From NCBI RefSeq assembly GCF_030523985.1, contig NZ_JAUNHK010000024.1, forward strand, positions 1-22,953: a stretch of DNA of 22,953 bases, given 5' to 3'. The DNA comes from Deinococcus sp. (GTDB lineage: Bacteria; Deinococcota; Deinococci; Deinococcales; Deinococcaceae). A model generated the notes under the pieces. The model was not told the DNA's origin. It ran no database searches and saw only the letters and a list, made by a program, of their open reading frames with translations. A program made the translations under genes and the position numbers. Shown piece after piece: positions 1-7,238 of the stretch; position 1 is the first letter of the stretch; each line of letters begins with the position of its first letter.

Positions 1-52
1 TCGAGGAGCAAGCCACCATCCTGAACTGAGCCTCCATAAAACCCTTGCAATA

Positions 53-520
53 TCAAAGGCCACGTTGTCCTCTCTGCGCCAAAATTAGCTGGAGCGCCAA
101 GGTTCTGCTGTCCTGCACTTGGCAAAGAAGGTTAGTCATGCGGGAGGACAACGCCTTAAGCGCTTGCCCGAAGCCTTCAGCGTCCCTGATGCCGTGACGC
201 TGGGCATACAGCTCTGCATCTTCAGCAAGGGTGCGGAAGTGGTGAAGTTGCCGCTCTGCTCGCCTAAGCGCTTGCTGCTGCTTGCCCAGGCGCACGGCTA
301 CGAACAGCCCCGCCCTGACTGGGTTGTCAGGGAAGAAGCGCTGCTCTCCCCGTTCAAGGGCGGCGTAAGTTCCTCCTGCTTCAGCAAGGGCGGCCCAGAA
401 TGCTTCCAAGGTGGGACGGAACTCACGTGGCAGACGTTCGGCGATCTGCGCCGCCACATCCGCACGCACCTCAGGCACAAGCTGGGCCGCTGCTTTTAAG
501 TCAAGGGGAGTTGTTCTCAT
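53..520 (-). CDS. Unknown small helical protein, last gene of the accessory operon
   Basis: I do not recognise this 155-aa protein. The frame is open further upstream, but the ATG at 520 has a good Shine-Dalgarno (GAGGA about 7 nt before it), so I use that start. The sequence is mostly helical and charged, rich in Ala, Arg, Gln and Leu, with long amphipathic stretches around residues 75-130 (many Arg/Gln/Glu, as in RRAERQLHHF). There is no signal peptide, membrane segment or cysteine cluster. It follows the coiled-coil gene after a 28-bp gap on the same strand, so it is probably the fourth gene of one transcript. No terminator is evident in the 52 bp left before the window edge, so the operon may continue beyond it. 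That the gene is real is fairly sure; its function is unknown. Confidence 0.6.
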   Translation of the reverse strand: MRTTPLDLKAAAQLVPEVRADVAAQIAERLPREFRPTLEAFWAALAEAGGTYAALERGEQRFFPDNPVRAGLFVAVRLGKQQQALRRAERQLHHFRTLAEDAELYAQRHGIRDAEGFGQALKALSSRMTNLLCQVQDSRTLALQLILAQRGQRGL

Positions 521-548
521 GGTGTTCCTCAAAGTGGAGCCAAATGAC

Positions 549-1217
549 TCAGTCCCCGGTATCTTCCATTTCGCGGAGAACTTCTTTAAGCAGAAGTTCA
601 GGGCCGCCACCCTGCATCAGGCTTTTAAAGCCATCCGAGGTAACGGCGTATTGGCTGAACCTGGCCCCCACAGCGCGGTCCGGATACATGTAATAAGTGT
701 CCCCCTGAGCATGAGGAATGACGTTGCTATGCGGGTTTTTCCTCTTGTCAAGGTCAACGATTTCAGCGGCTTGTGCGTAGACCACTTGGGCGTTCTCAAT
801 CAGCCCCCTGAATTGCGTTCGAAGAGTGTGAACGAACTCAGCCTCCAATTCGTCTCGGCGCTTCAGGGACGCTTCACGGGCCTTGAGGAGGTCGGCCAGG
901 CGCAACTCATCGTTCGTGGTATCCAGGGCCTCAGAGAGGGTCAAGACAGCCTTATGGGCATCTTCAATCTCTTGCATGTGCTGACCGAGCTGAGAGGACA
1001 GAGAGTTGGCTCTCGTTTCGGCCTGTATCAGTTCCTCTACAGTGGCCTTACCGGCTCGCACCTGCGCCCGGAGGTCTGGAAGAAGAGCCTGCGCCTCGTC
1101 ACGCTGGTCAGTCAGGGTTTCGGTATAGCCTTCCAGGTCAGCGACGTGCTGACGGGCAGTCTTCAGATCGGTTTCGAGGCTCTTTTTGCTGGTGGAAGTA
1201 ACAGGCTGTTTCGTCAT
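549..1217 (-). CDS. Coiled-coil protein of unknown function (accessory operon)
   Basis: A 222-aa protein. Residues about 10-130 are one long predicted coiled coil with dense Glu/Lys/Gln/Leu heptads and no proline. The last 90 residues look like a separate small globular domain that includes DTYYMYPDRAVGARFSQYAV. There is no signal peptide or membrane helix, so it should be cytoplasmic. The start is set by a strong Shine-Dalgarno (AAAGGAG, 6 nt spacing). The start codon overlaps the stop of the preceding zinc-ribbon gene by four bases (ATGA), which implies translational coupling and related function. Coiled-coil partners of this size occur in phage, plasmid-segregation and defence modules, but no family motif supports any of these here. 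Confidence 0.7.
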   Translation of the reverse strand: MTKQPVTSTSKKSLETDLKTARQHVADLEGYTETLTDQRDEAQALLPDLRAQVRAGKATVEELIQAETRANSLSSQLGQHMQEIEDAHKAVLTLSEALDTTNDELRLADLLKAREASLKRRDELEAEFVHTLRTQFRGLIENAQVVYAQAAEIVDLDKRKNPHSNVIPHAQGDTYYMYPDRAVGARFSQYAVTSDGFKSLMQGGGPELLLKEVLREMEDTGD

Positions 1218-1768
1218 GAGACACTCCTTTGGAGGTGTTCAGGTAGGCGGATATGCGGCGGGATTCTGTCGTCTGCGACAGGTTCAAAGCATCGGTAAAC
1301 AGCGGATTTGGTGAGCAAGCCCAGGTCCTTGAGCCTGTTAAGTGATTTCCGGGCAAGGTCAGCACTGCACAGCAACTTCGCCTGTACATCCCCTGCGTGA
1401 ATCCGGCCCAAGTAGCGGGCAAGCTCTAGAACTGCCGCGTCGTTATCAGTGATAGAGGGGCGTGACTCATAAGCACGTCGTATTTCCTCAGGCACAAGGT
1501 CCATAGGGAAAGGGGCTGTCCTATGTGGCAGCCTTCTCTTGACGGTGGTCTTGATGTTGTGGTTGTACGGAGGGAGAACAACCGCATCAGGTGTGAGTGG
1601 TGCAAAGACTTCCAGGGTTTCCCGGCGCACTAAATACAGTTCGCAATCGGGATTGGTGCAAGCTCGGTAGCGTCGGTACACCACACGGCCCCCGGCATCC
1701 TCAACGATTTGAGCACTAGGAACGACGAGTGCTTCTTCCTGACAAGCTTCACAAGGTAGGCCAGCCAC
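1214..1768 (-). CDS. Zinc-ribbon plus winged-helix-like protein, probable DNA binder
   Basis: A 184-aa protein with a GTG start preceded by GGAGAGGGAG. The N-terminus has a zinc-ribbon pattern: C6-x2-C9, then C37-x4-C42 within YRRYRACTNPDCE, like the finger of NrdR or transposase-type ribbons. Residues about 105-165 read like a winged helix-turn-helix: a helix at LELARYLGRI, a turn, a recognition-type helix at LARKSLNRLKDLGLL, then a short strand pair. This architecture suggests a sequence-specific DNA-binding protein such as a regulator or replication accessory; that is inference from pattern only. It starts 2 bp after the upstream gene and overlaps the downstream gene by 4 bp, so the three are one translationally coupled unit. 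No specific family is recognised. Confidence 0.7.
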   Translation of the reverse strand: MAGLPCEACQEEALVVPSAQIVEDAGGRVVYRRYRACTNPDCELYLVRRETLEVFAPLTPDAVVLPPYNHNIKTTVKRRLPHRTAPFPMDLVPEEIRRAYESRPSITDNDAAVLELARYLGRIHAGDVQAKLLCSADLARKSLNRLKDLGLLTKSAVYRCFEPVADDRIPPHIRLPEHLQRSVS

Positions 1769-1770
1769 GT

Positions 1771-2211
1771 TTACTCCCTCTCCAGCAAGTCCAGCTGCTC
1801 CAGCGTTTTGAACACCCGGCGAAAGGCCCGCTCTGTCTCCCTGGGAAAGGGTGGGTCAAGCTCAATCCACTTGCCGTCCTCATGAACCCATCGCCCATCT
1901 GTCCACAAATACCTTCTAATTTCGCTTTTGTCGCTGTCTTCAAGCTCAGAAATGACCTTGAACAGCGCAAAGTCCCGCACCTGATACGGGCCAAAATGCA
2001 GCAGCCTGACCGGGCTGGGGCCTTTCGTAACCTGCTCACCGAGCATGTCCACCTGGGGAAGTCGGAAGCGGTTTGAACGGATGGCGTTAGCGAGTCTGAG
2101 GGCATAGTTTGGCGGTGCGGGTTGTGCTGGGGCGGTGTCCGGGGTGAGGACGACGGGCTTACTCAGTGGGGTAATCAGGGCGAAAACATCAAAGTCCAGC
2201 TTCTTTGCCAC
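1771..2211 (-). CDS. Unknown protein, first gene of the accessory operon
   Basis: A 146-aa protein with a GTG start and a Shine-Dalgarno-like GAGGTG about 7 nt upstream. The N-terminal ~40 residues are Pro/Ala-rich. The middle (residues about 60-100) is mixed alpha/beta, with LLHFGPYQVRDFALFKVISE and a tryptophan-rich hairpin (YLWTDGRWVHEDGKWIEL). The C-terminal helix (RAFRRVFKTLEQLDLLERE) resembles the dimerisation or recognition end of small winged-helix proteins. It leads the operon and directly follows a repeat-rich non-coding region with an inverted repeat and CCACCGTGA boxes. A regulator or replication role is therefore possible but not shown. Another possibility is a phage or plasmid accessory protein. 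Confidence 0.65.
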   Translation of the reverse strand: MAKKLDFDVFALITPLSKPVVLTPDTAPAQPAPPNYALRLANAIRSNRFRLPQVDMLGEQVTKGPSPVRLLHFGPYQVRDFALFKVISELEDSDKSEIRRYLWTDGRWVHEDGKWIELDPPFPRETERAFRRVFKTLEQLDLLERE

Positions 2212-2268
2212 GCCTCACACCTCTTGCCAGGAACGGCCCACCGTGAAGGGGCCGGGCGTAGCAGGATT

Positions 2269-2305
2269 ACAGCACTGCTAGACGGTGGCTTTCTTGCAGT
2301 ACTGT
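2269..2305. promoter_or_regulatory. Inverted repeat upstream of the accessory operon
   Basis: The arms are ACAGCACTGC (2269-2278) and GCAGTACTGT (2296-2305), complementary at 9 of 10 positions around a 17-nt spacer. It sits 58 bp before the GTG start of the first operon gene. It could be an operator for a dimeric regulator, possibly one encoded by the operon, or a hairpin in the mRNA leader. Confidence 0.45.
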
Positions 2306-2376
2306 GCCGGGACTGAGGGGGCACGATGTTGCCGCTTTATGAGAGAATTTGTGAGATTAGAGTGAGTTTCTGAGGC

Positions 2377-2673
2377 TGATGGAGACAGGCTTGCTGTTTC
2401 TCTGATGAATAGGGGAAATCTGAGGATGATCCATAGTGACGGAGACAGGTTTCTTGGTGTCCAGATCGTGGTTATTCATTTAAAACCATCAAGGTGATCC
2501 AGCGTGATGAGCCACCGTGACCCACCGTGACGGAGACAGCCCACCTGTCACCGTCACTCTTTTATAAGCTCGTTGCCCGTCTGAGACGGCATAAAACCCT
2601 TCTCTCTATGCTTTTTGGCTGACAGGTAAATCTTTAGACGGCTCAGAAAGGGGAGAGGGGCTGTCTCCGTCAC
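2377..2673. repeat. Iteron-like repeats, core GTGACGGAGACAG
   Basis: Direct copies lie at 2437-2449 (TGACGGAGACAGG, preceded by G) and 2527-2539 (GTGACGGAGACAG). A degenerate copy is at 2377-2389 (TGATGGAGACAGG), and an exact inverted copy (CTGTCTCCGTCAC) is at 2661-2673. A tandem 10-mer CCACCGTGAC occupies 2512-2531 and runs into the third copy. The same CCACCGTGA box recurs at 2238-2246, just before the operon. Repeated boxes next to a putative DNA-binding gene resemble plasmid iterons or multi-site operators. Confidence 0.6.
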
Positions 2674-2760
2674 CCTAGATCATGGAACAGGTGGAATGCA
2701 TAACGCTCATTTACGTCAGCAACGGAACATGCGGAACGGGTTGCAAATTTGGGAAAAGCA

Positions 2761-2784
2761 AAAACCCCGCACTAGGCGAGGTTT
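2761..2784 (-). terminator. Possible terminator downstream of tRNA-Pro
   Basis: On the minus strand an imperfect hairpin (arms AAACCTCGC and GCGGGGTTT) is followed by a T-rich run (TTTTTGCTTTT). It lies about 160 nt beyond the tRNA 3' end on the same strand. It may end the tRNA transcript or belong to the adjacent element. Confidence 0.45.
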
Positions 2785-2941
2785 AAGTGAGAAGGCTTGA
2801 AGTGCTGAGAAACTCCCTTTCCGGTTGGTTCCGGTTGTTTCGGTTCTGAACCTGCCCCATCGTTGCCAGTTATTACCTTGCATTGATTGACAGGGAGAAC
2901 AAAGAACAACACCCCGGTTCGTAAACCAGGGAGTGTCTTCT

Positions 2942-3019
<78 letters not shown>

Positions 3020-3124
3020 TCTCCGACCACCGCCACTCAAATCCAAGAGGCAGGGGGTAGTGTACGCGCCCTTTTTGGCAGGTGTCAAGCTGGGACAGTC
3101 CCAAAAAGGGCCGGGAACAGCACG

Positions 3125-3673
3125 TCACTCCTCGGCGTCTTCTGGGGGGAAAAGCTCGGCCACCTCGCGGATGGCAGGCCAGATGACCGAACTGCCGAAA
3201 CCCCGGCGGGCCAGGAACGCGAACGCACTGGCCCTGGGGTCGCGCTTGCGTTGCAGGGCAGGCCAGCGCCGCTCCAGAAGTTGCACGGCGACTGCAAGTT
3301 CTTGCTGTGGGTCGCGCTCTTGCAGGGTTTCTTCTATCAGTTCCGCGTCCACGCCCCGGCGCTTGAGGGTCTGGCGCACGCGCAGGCTGCCCACACCGCT
3401 GCGGCGGTTCTCGGCCCGAGCCACCTCCCCGTCGTTCTGGTAGCCGAGTTCCTGCACGCGCTTCAGGACTTCTTCTATCAGTTCGGGGTCGTCCGAGCGC
3501 CGCTCCAGTTTGGCCCGCAGCTCGCTGGCGGTCACGGCCCGTGCGCCCAAAGCCCGGAACGCGTAGGCCAGCAGGGCTTCGCGCTGTTCCTCGGGCGTGC
3601 GGGGCCGCCTGGGCTGCTGGGGCGTGCCTGTTTCTGAGGATGCGGTGGGAGTTCGCGGCAGAGAACGGCGCAT
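3125..3673 (-). CDS. recX: Regulatory protein RecX
   Basis: RecX binds RecA filaments and restrains RecA activity; in Deinococcus it is known as a negative regulator of RecA. The protein is 182 aa from the ATG at 3673. It has a Pro/Thr-rich N-terminal tail and then the helical RecX repeats: LLAYAFRALGARAVTASELRAKL, then EEVLKRVQELGYQNDGEVARA and GSLRVRQTLKRRGVDAELIEETL, ending with a degenerate third repeat near LARRGF. The G-Y-x-(N/D)-D-x-x-x-A signature is present. I prefer 3673 over the upstream in-frame ATG at 3697 because CATACT at 3680-3685 would be a -10 box 6 nt before it, suggesting a leaderless message; there is no SD at either start. It lies next to tRNA-Pro and diverges from rpsT. 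Confidence 0.88.
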   Translation of the reverse strand: MRRSLPRTPTASSETGTPQQPRRPRTPEEQREALLAYAFRALGARAVTASELRAKLERRSDDPELIEEVLKRVQELGYQNDGEVARAENRRSGVGSLRVRQTLKRRGVDAELIEETLQERDPQQELAVAVQLLERRWPALQRKRDPRASAFAFLARRGFGSSVIWPAIREVAELFPPEDAEE

Positions 3674-3897
3674 GTGGGCAGTATGGCGTGCGGGCATGAG
3701 CCGAGGCTTGACGGGCCGTCTTTAGTCCCTCATACTGGCAAAGTTGCCTATCGCTTCGGTGGGTGACCCGGTTCCTGCTCAGGCTAGGCCGGACTGCGCC
3801 ACCTGGAGACACCAGTGCTGGACGCTCGCGTTCCCGCTCCCCACCCGGAGGTCGGAGGAACCGCCCCGCGAGAGTGGGAGAAAAAGGAGAGTCAACC

Positions 3898-4176
3898 ATG
3901 GCCTTGCGTCATAAATCCGCCCAGAAGCGTCACCGTCAGAGCCTCAAGCGCCGTGCGCTCAACCGCGCCAAGAAGAGCACCATCAAGACCTTCAGCAAGA
4001 AGGCCGTCGCCGCTGCTCAGGGCAACGCCGAAGACGCCGTGCAACTTCAGCAGCGCGCCGAAAGCCTGATCGACAAGGCCGCCAAGGGCAGCACCCTGCA
4101 TAAAAACGCTGCCGCCCGCAAGAAGAGCCGTCTGGCAAAGGCCATCAACAAGGCCAAAGCCGCTCAGCAGGCCTGA
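3898..4176 (+). CDS. rpsT: 30S ribosomal protein S20
   Basis: Small-subunit protein S20 binds 16S rRNA. The 92-aa sequence starts MALRHKSAQKRHRQS, the family pattern of a basic N-terminal helix. It then has IKTFSKKAVAA and, near the C-terminus, DKAAKGSTLHKNAAARKKSRLAKAINK, which matches the conserved S20 ending. Length is in the usual 85-100 range. The ATG at 3898 is fixed by AAGGAGA 7 nt upstream; the frame is open further 5' but those residues do not resemble S20. A strong terminator follows at once, so it is probably a single-gene transcript with a long leader (no clear promoter was identified in 3698-3897). Confidence 0.96.
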   Translation: MALRHKSAQKRHRQSLKRRALNRAKKSTIKTFSKKAVAAAQGNAEDAVQLQQRAESLIDKAAKGSTLHKNAAARKKSRLAKAINKAKAAQQA

Positions 4177-4196
4177 TTTTTCAAGTCTCAATAAGA

Positions 4197-4224
4197 GCCG
4201 CCTTCCTCTGGGGGGCGGTTTTTT
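4197..4224 (+). terminator. Rho-independent terminator of rpsT
   Basis: A GC stem CCGCC (4198-4202) / GGCGG (4214-4218) is followed by six T residues, 21 nt after the rpsT stop codon. Confidence 0.85.
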
Positions 4225-4496
4225 GTGGTTTGGGGCAATGGTTTCGGTGCTTTTCCCGATTTCCCACCGGAAAGTGAGCGGCTGATACGGCTTCGAAAAA
4301 TAGTTTGGGTATCCAAACTGTTTTTCCGAGCAGAGCGAGTGGAAGAAAAAACGGGGTTGGGCGGCGCGGAGCACATTCGAGCGCTTTCCTCGGATGTGCG
4401 GAGTAAAGCCCAGCCCCGTATGACCTGACATTGTGACCGTTGCGGCGTTTGCGTCCCACCTTTTTCCCATCTGGGCGGCGCAGAATGGGGCGTACC
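4225..4496. other. Gene-free interval with structured element between rpsT and the S41 gene
   Basis: No gene is seen. It contains a 7-bp hairpin AGTTTGG/CCAAACT (4302-4319) flanked by A- and T-rich tracts, and a larger nested inverted repeat at 4351-4419. It may be a copy of one of the small non-coding repeats that Deinococcus genomes carry. Confidence 0.55.
4351..4419. repeat. Nested inverted repeat with minus-strand T-tail
   Basis: Outer arms ACGGGGTTGGGC (4351-4362) and GCCCAGCCCCGT (4408-4419) match at 11 of 12 positions. Inside are GCACAT (4371-4376) with ATGTGC (4394-4399), and CGAG (4378-4381) with CTCG (4389-4392). On the minus strand the structure is followed directly by TTTTTTCTT (4342-4350), as in a Rho-independent terminator or the end of a small RNA, although no minus-strand gene precedes it. 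Confidence 0.55.
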
Positions 4497-5885
4497 ATGA
4501 CATCTGCCCGTGCCTATCCTCTGGCCCGCGTCGGCGTACTGTCTCTGTTGCTGGCTTTTCCCTGGGCCGGGGGCGGGCAGGCGCAGCGACTGCCTCAAAC
4601 TCATTCTCAAACCGACGTGGCGCGGCTGGCCCAGTTTTCCGCCGCTGGCAGCGAGGTCGTTCCCCCGGCCCCGGCCGTCTCCGCCTCGGCCCCGGCGCAG
4701 CTCGTTTTCGATGAAGTCAACGACCTGCTGGCCGAGCAGTACGGCGGGCTGTCCAAGGTAGACCGCGCTGCGCTCAGGCAGGAATACCAGTTGCGCCTCA
4801 ACGCCGTTTGCGCGGCTGTGCCGCAGGACTGCCCGGAGGACAGGGCCTATCCGGTGCTTGAAGCCGAGGTGACGGCGCTGGACGACCCGCACAGCTTTTT
4901 CCAGTTGCCCGACGAATACGGCGATTTCGTGACGAGTGCGACGGGGGGCAGCCGCCAGCAGTTCGGGGTCAAGCTCGCCAAACTCGACGGGGAAAATCGG
5001 CTGGTGCTCGAAGTCGTGCCACAGGGGGCCGCCGAAACGGCTGGACTGCGGCGCGGTGACGTCATCGAGTCGCTCAACGGTCAGCCTTACCGCTACACCG
5101 AGTTGCAGCAGGCCCGTAAGGAAGGACGCAGCATTCGGCTCGTCGTCAACCGCCAAGGCCAGCGCCTGAACATTTCCATGCAGGCCCGCCAGAGCAGCAC
5201 CCGTGATCTGCCCCGGCTGAGTTTCGTGGGGGCACAAAAGGACGTGGCCCTGATTCGCATTCCCACCTTCCTGACTGGTGGCGGCGTGGGCCAGCGCGTC
5301 CATGACTTGGTGGCGCAGGCGCAGAAAGCTGGAGCGCGGGGCGTGGTGGTGGACCTGCGCGGCAACACGGGCGGTAGCCTCAGCGAGTGCGACAGCGCCG
5401 TGACCGCCTTCGTCCCCAGCTTCACGCGGGTGGCGCAGGAGGCCGGGGGGCAGAGCCGCACTACGGTTAGCCGGGGCCGCCGACTGGAAGACGGCAAACT
5501 GCGCGGGGTGCTGCGTAATCCTCAACTCTGGACGGGACCGATGGCCGTGCTGGTCAACGAAATCAGCGCGTCGTGCAGCGAGTTTTTCGCCTACGAGGTG
5601 CAGTATGCGGGGCGCGGCCCCATCATCGGGGAAAAGACCGCCGGGGTGGGCAACACCGCCACCCGCGTGTTCCAAGTCGGGGAGGGCGCGGCGGTGCAGC
5701 TCACCGTCACCCATTACGTCAAGCCGGGTGGCAGCGAGTACCCCGCGCAGGTCACGCCCGATCAGGCCAGCGACGAGGGCGAGGAAGAACTGCGCCGCCT
5801 CAGTCAAGGCGAAGACGTGATGCTCTCGCTGGGGATTGGGGCGCTGGAGACCGCTCCGACCCTGGCCTCCGACCGATTGCGCTGA
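4497..5885 (+). CDS. Secreted S41-family (C-terminal processing) peptidase homologue with PDZ domain
   Basis: A 462-aa protein (ATG at 4497; another ATG lies at 4485). The N-terminus is a signal peptide (hydrophobic VGVLSLLLAFPWAGG ending at AQA), so the protein acts outside the membrane. Residues about 155-230 form a PDZ domain with GLRRGDVIESLNGQ. The S41 core follows: VALIRIPTF, GARGVVVDLRGNTGGSL, then VLVNEISASCSE with the expected nucleophile Ser359. CtpA/Tsp proteins normally carry the catalytic lysine in a GKG motif 25 residues later; here the aligned motif is GEKTAGVGN with Val384, and the position of Tsp Asp441 is Tyr. Lys380 lies four residues earlier. It may use another base, like lysine-independent S41 members, or be a non-proteolytic PDZ protein. 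It stands alone after the rpsT region; the downstream MFS gene converges on it. Confidence 0.85.
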   Translation: MTSARAYPLARVGVLSLLLAFPWAGGGQAQRLPQTHSQTDVARLAQFSAAGSEVVPPAPAVSASAPAQLVFDEVNDLLAEQYGGLSKVDRAALRQEYQLRLNAVCAAVPQDCPEDRAYPVLEAEVTALDDPHSFFQLPDEYGDFVTSATGGSRQQFGVKLAKLDGENRLVLEVVPQGAAETAGLRRGDVIESLNGQPYRYTELQQARKEGRSIRLVVNRQGQRLNISMQARQSSTRDLPRLSFVGAQKDVALIRIPTFLTGGGVGQRVHDLVAQAQKAGARGVVVDLRGNTGGSLSECDSAVTAFVPSFTRVAQEAGGQSRTTVSRGRRLEDGKLRGVLRNPQLWTGPMAVLVNEISASCSEFFAYEVQYAGRGPIIGEKTAGVGNTATRVFQVGEGAAVQLTVTHYVKPGGSEYPAQVTPDQASDEGEEELRRLSQGEDVMLSLGIGALETAPTLASDRLR

Positions 5886-5888
5886 CCT

Positions 5889-7118
5889 TCAGGCTTTTTG
5901 CCGCGCTTCCATCTGCTCGCGGGTGGGAATCTCGCGCAGGACGGCGCCCAGTCCGGCGGCAGTGGCGAGTGCCACCAGCGCAAAAGTCAGCCAGGGCAGC
6001 AGCGGGAACTGTAGGCGTGTTCCGGCGTCTACCAGCGCCCCGCCCACGAAGTTGCCGACCGCGCCCCCCAGCCCCAGGCTGATGGCCGAGAAGCCGAAAT
6101 AGCTGCCCACCATGCTTGGCGGCGCGAGACGGGCAGTGAGGGTCTGCTGCATGGGAAAGACCAGCATGGTGCCGAAGCTGTAGAGCGCGACGCAGGCGAG
6201 CAGTTGCGCGAAGGTGCGCGTCAGGCCCATCAGCCCCAGGGCGAGGCCCACCAGCAGCACCGCCGCCACCAGCACATGCCGCACCCGGAAATGCCGCTCG
6301 GCCAGCCGCAGCAGCGGATATTGCAGCACCACTGCCAGCCCTGCCGAGAGCGCGTAGAGAGGGCCAGTCGCGCCCGTTCCGGCGAGTTCCACCGCCCGCA
6401 GCGTCACGGCGACGTTGAGCTGCGTACTCAGGAGAAAGTAACCGCACAGCATCAGCGTGAAGTTGCGGAACACCCGGTCATTGAGGGCCGTCTTGAGCCC
6501 GCCCATGCCGGTCTGTTGGCTGGGAGGCGGGCGCAGATGCGGCAGGGTCACCAGCATCAGCACGAAGGCGACGAGGTAGGCGCTCGCCGCCACCAGGGAC
6601 GCCCGCTGAAAGCCCAGCGACAGCATCCAGGCCCCCAGCAGCGGCCCCGTCACCATGCCGAGGTTGCCCGCGATGCTGATCAGGCTGAACATGCGGGCGC
6701 GGTGTTCGGGCCGGGTCACGGCGGTAATGGCGGCGCTCTTGGGCGCGTCGAACAGGCCGCCGCCGATGCCCGCCAGCACCGAGGCCGCCAGCAGTTCGGG
6801 CAGCGAGGACACGAAGCCCATCCACCCGAAGCCGAGGGTACGAATCAGGCACCCGGCGAGAATCAACGGCTTGGGGCCGAGGCGGTCGGCCCAGGCACCG
6901 CCGAAGACGGTCAGGCCCTGCTGCGTGAGCTGCCGCAGCCCCAGCACCAGCCCGATACTCGCCGCCGCCCAGCCCAGCCCGTCCACGAAATGCACCGTGA
7001 TGAGTGGAATCACCAGAAAAAATCCGCCCCACATCAGCACCGTGACCGCAATCAGGCCCAGTTGCGCGGCAGAGGGTCCGAAGGGGTCGGTATGCAGCGG
7101 TTGGGGTGCGGGATTCAC
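5889..7118 (-). CDS. MdtH-like MFS multidrug exporter
   Basis: A 12-helix major facilitator protein of 409 aa. The first half closely follows E. coli MdtH (YceL): GWAAASIGLVLGLRQLTQQGLTVFGGAWADRLG, GGGLFDAPKSA and, after the cytoplasmic loop, LNDRVFRNFTLMLCGYFLLSTQ. The C-terminal half has the MdtH-type GSYFGFSAISLGLGGAVGN. It probably exports drugs or metabolites by proton antiport, but the substrate is not readable. Start: the frame extends to a TTG at 7178, but the extra residues do not resemble the family, so I use the GTG at 7118, which lacks a clear SD. Its stop is 3 bp from the S41 gene's stop (convergent), and it is divergent from the lipoprotein gene. Confidence 0.85.
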   Translation of the reverse strand: MNPAPQPLHTDPFGPSAAQLGLIAVTVLMWGGFFLVIPLITVHFVDGLGWAAASIGLVLGLRQLTQQGLTVFGGAWADRLGPKPLILAGCLIRTLGFGWMGFVSSLPELLAASVLAGIGGGLFDAPKSAAITAVTRPEHRARMFSLISIAGNLGMVTGPLLGAWMLSLGFQRASLVAASAYLVAFVLMLVTLPHLRPPPSQQTGMGGLKTALNDRVFRNFTLMLCGYFLLSTQLNVAVTLRAVELAGTGATGPLYALSAGLAVVLQYPLLRLAERHFRVRHVLVAAVLLVGLALGLMGLTRTFAQLLACVALYSFGTMLVFPMQQTLTARLAPPSMVGSYFGFSAISLGLGGAVGNFVGGALVDAGTRLQFPLLPWLTFALVALATAAGLGAVLREIPTREQMEARQKA

Positions 7119-7238
7119 ACAGGCGAGGGTACACCCGGCAGCCGGGGAGCGCGACCTGATGAGAGATGAGAAAAGCAAGTGAACCCACTAAACCAAAAGG
7201 CCAACCGTGGGTCGGGCGGCATCGCGCAAGATGAGGTC

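Noticed and set aside
411..1298. Plus-strand frame across the accessory operon
   Set aside because: The minus-strand genes have good SD sites, coupled starts and stops and sensible composition; the plus frame has none of these.
6204..7169. Long plus-strand frame opposite the MdtH-like gene
   Set aside because: Composition is His/Gln/Arg-rich with no domain pattern; it is the high-GC shadow of the real minus-strand transporter.
7118..7178. Upstream TTG start for the MdtH-like transporter
   Set aside because: It adds about 20 residues unlike the family and has no SD; the GTG at 7118 is closer to the conserved N-terminus.
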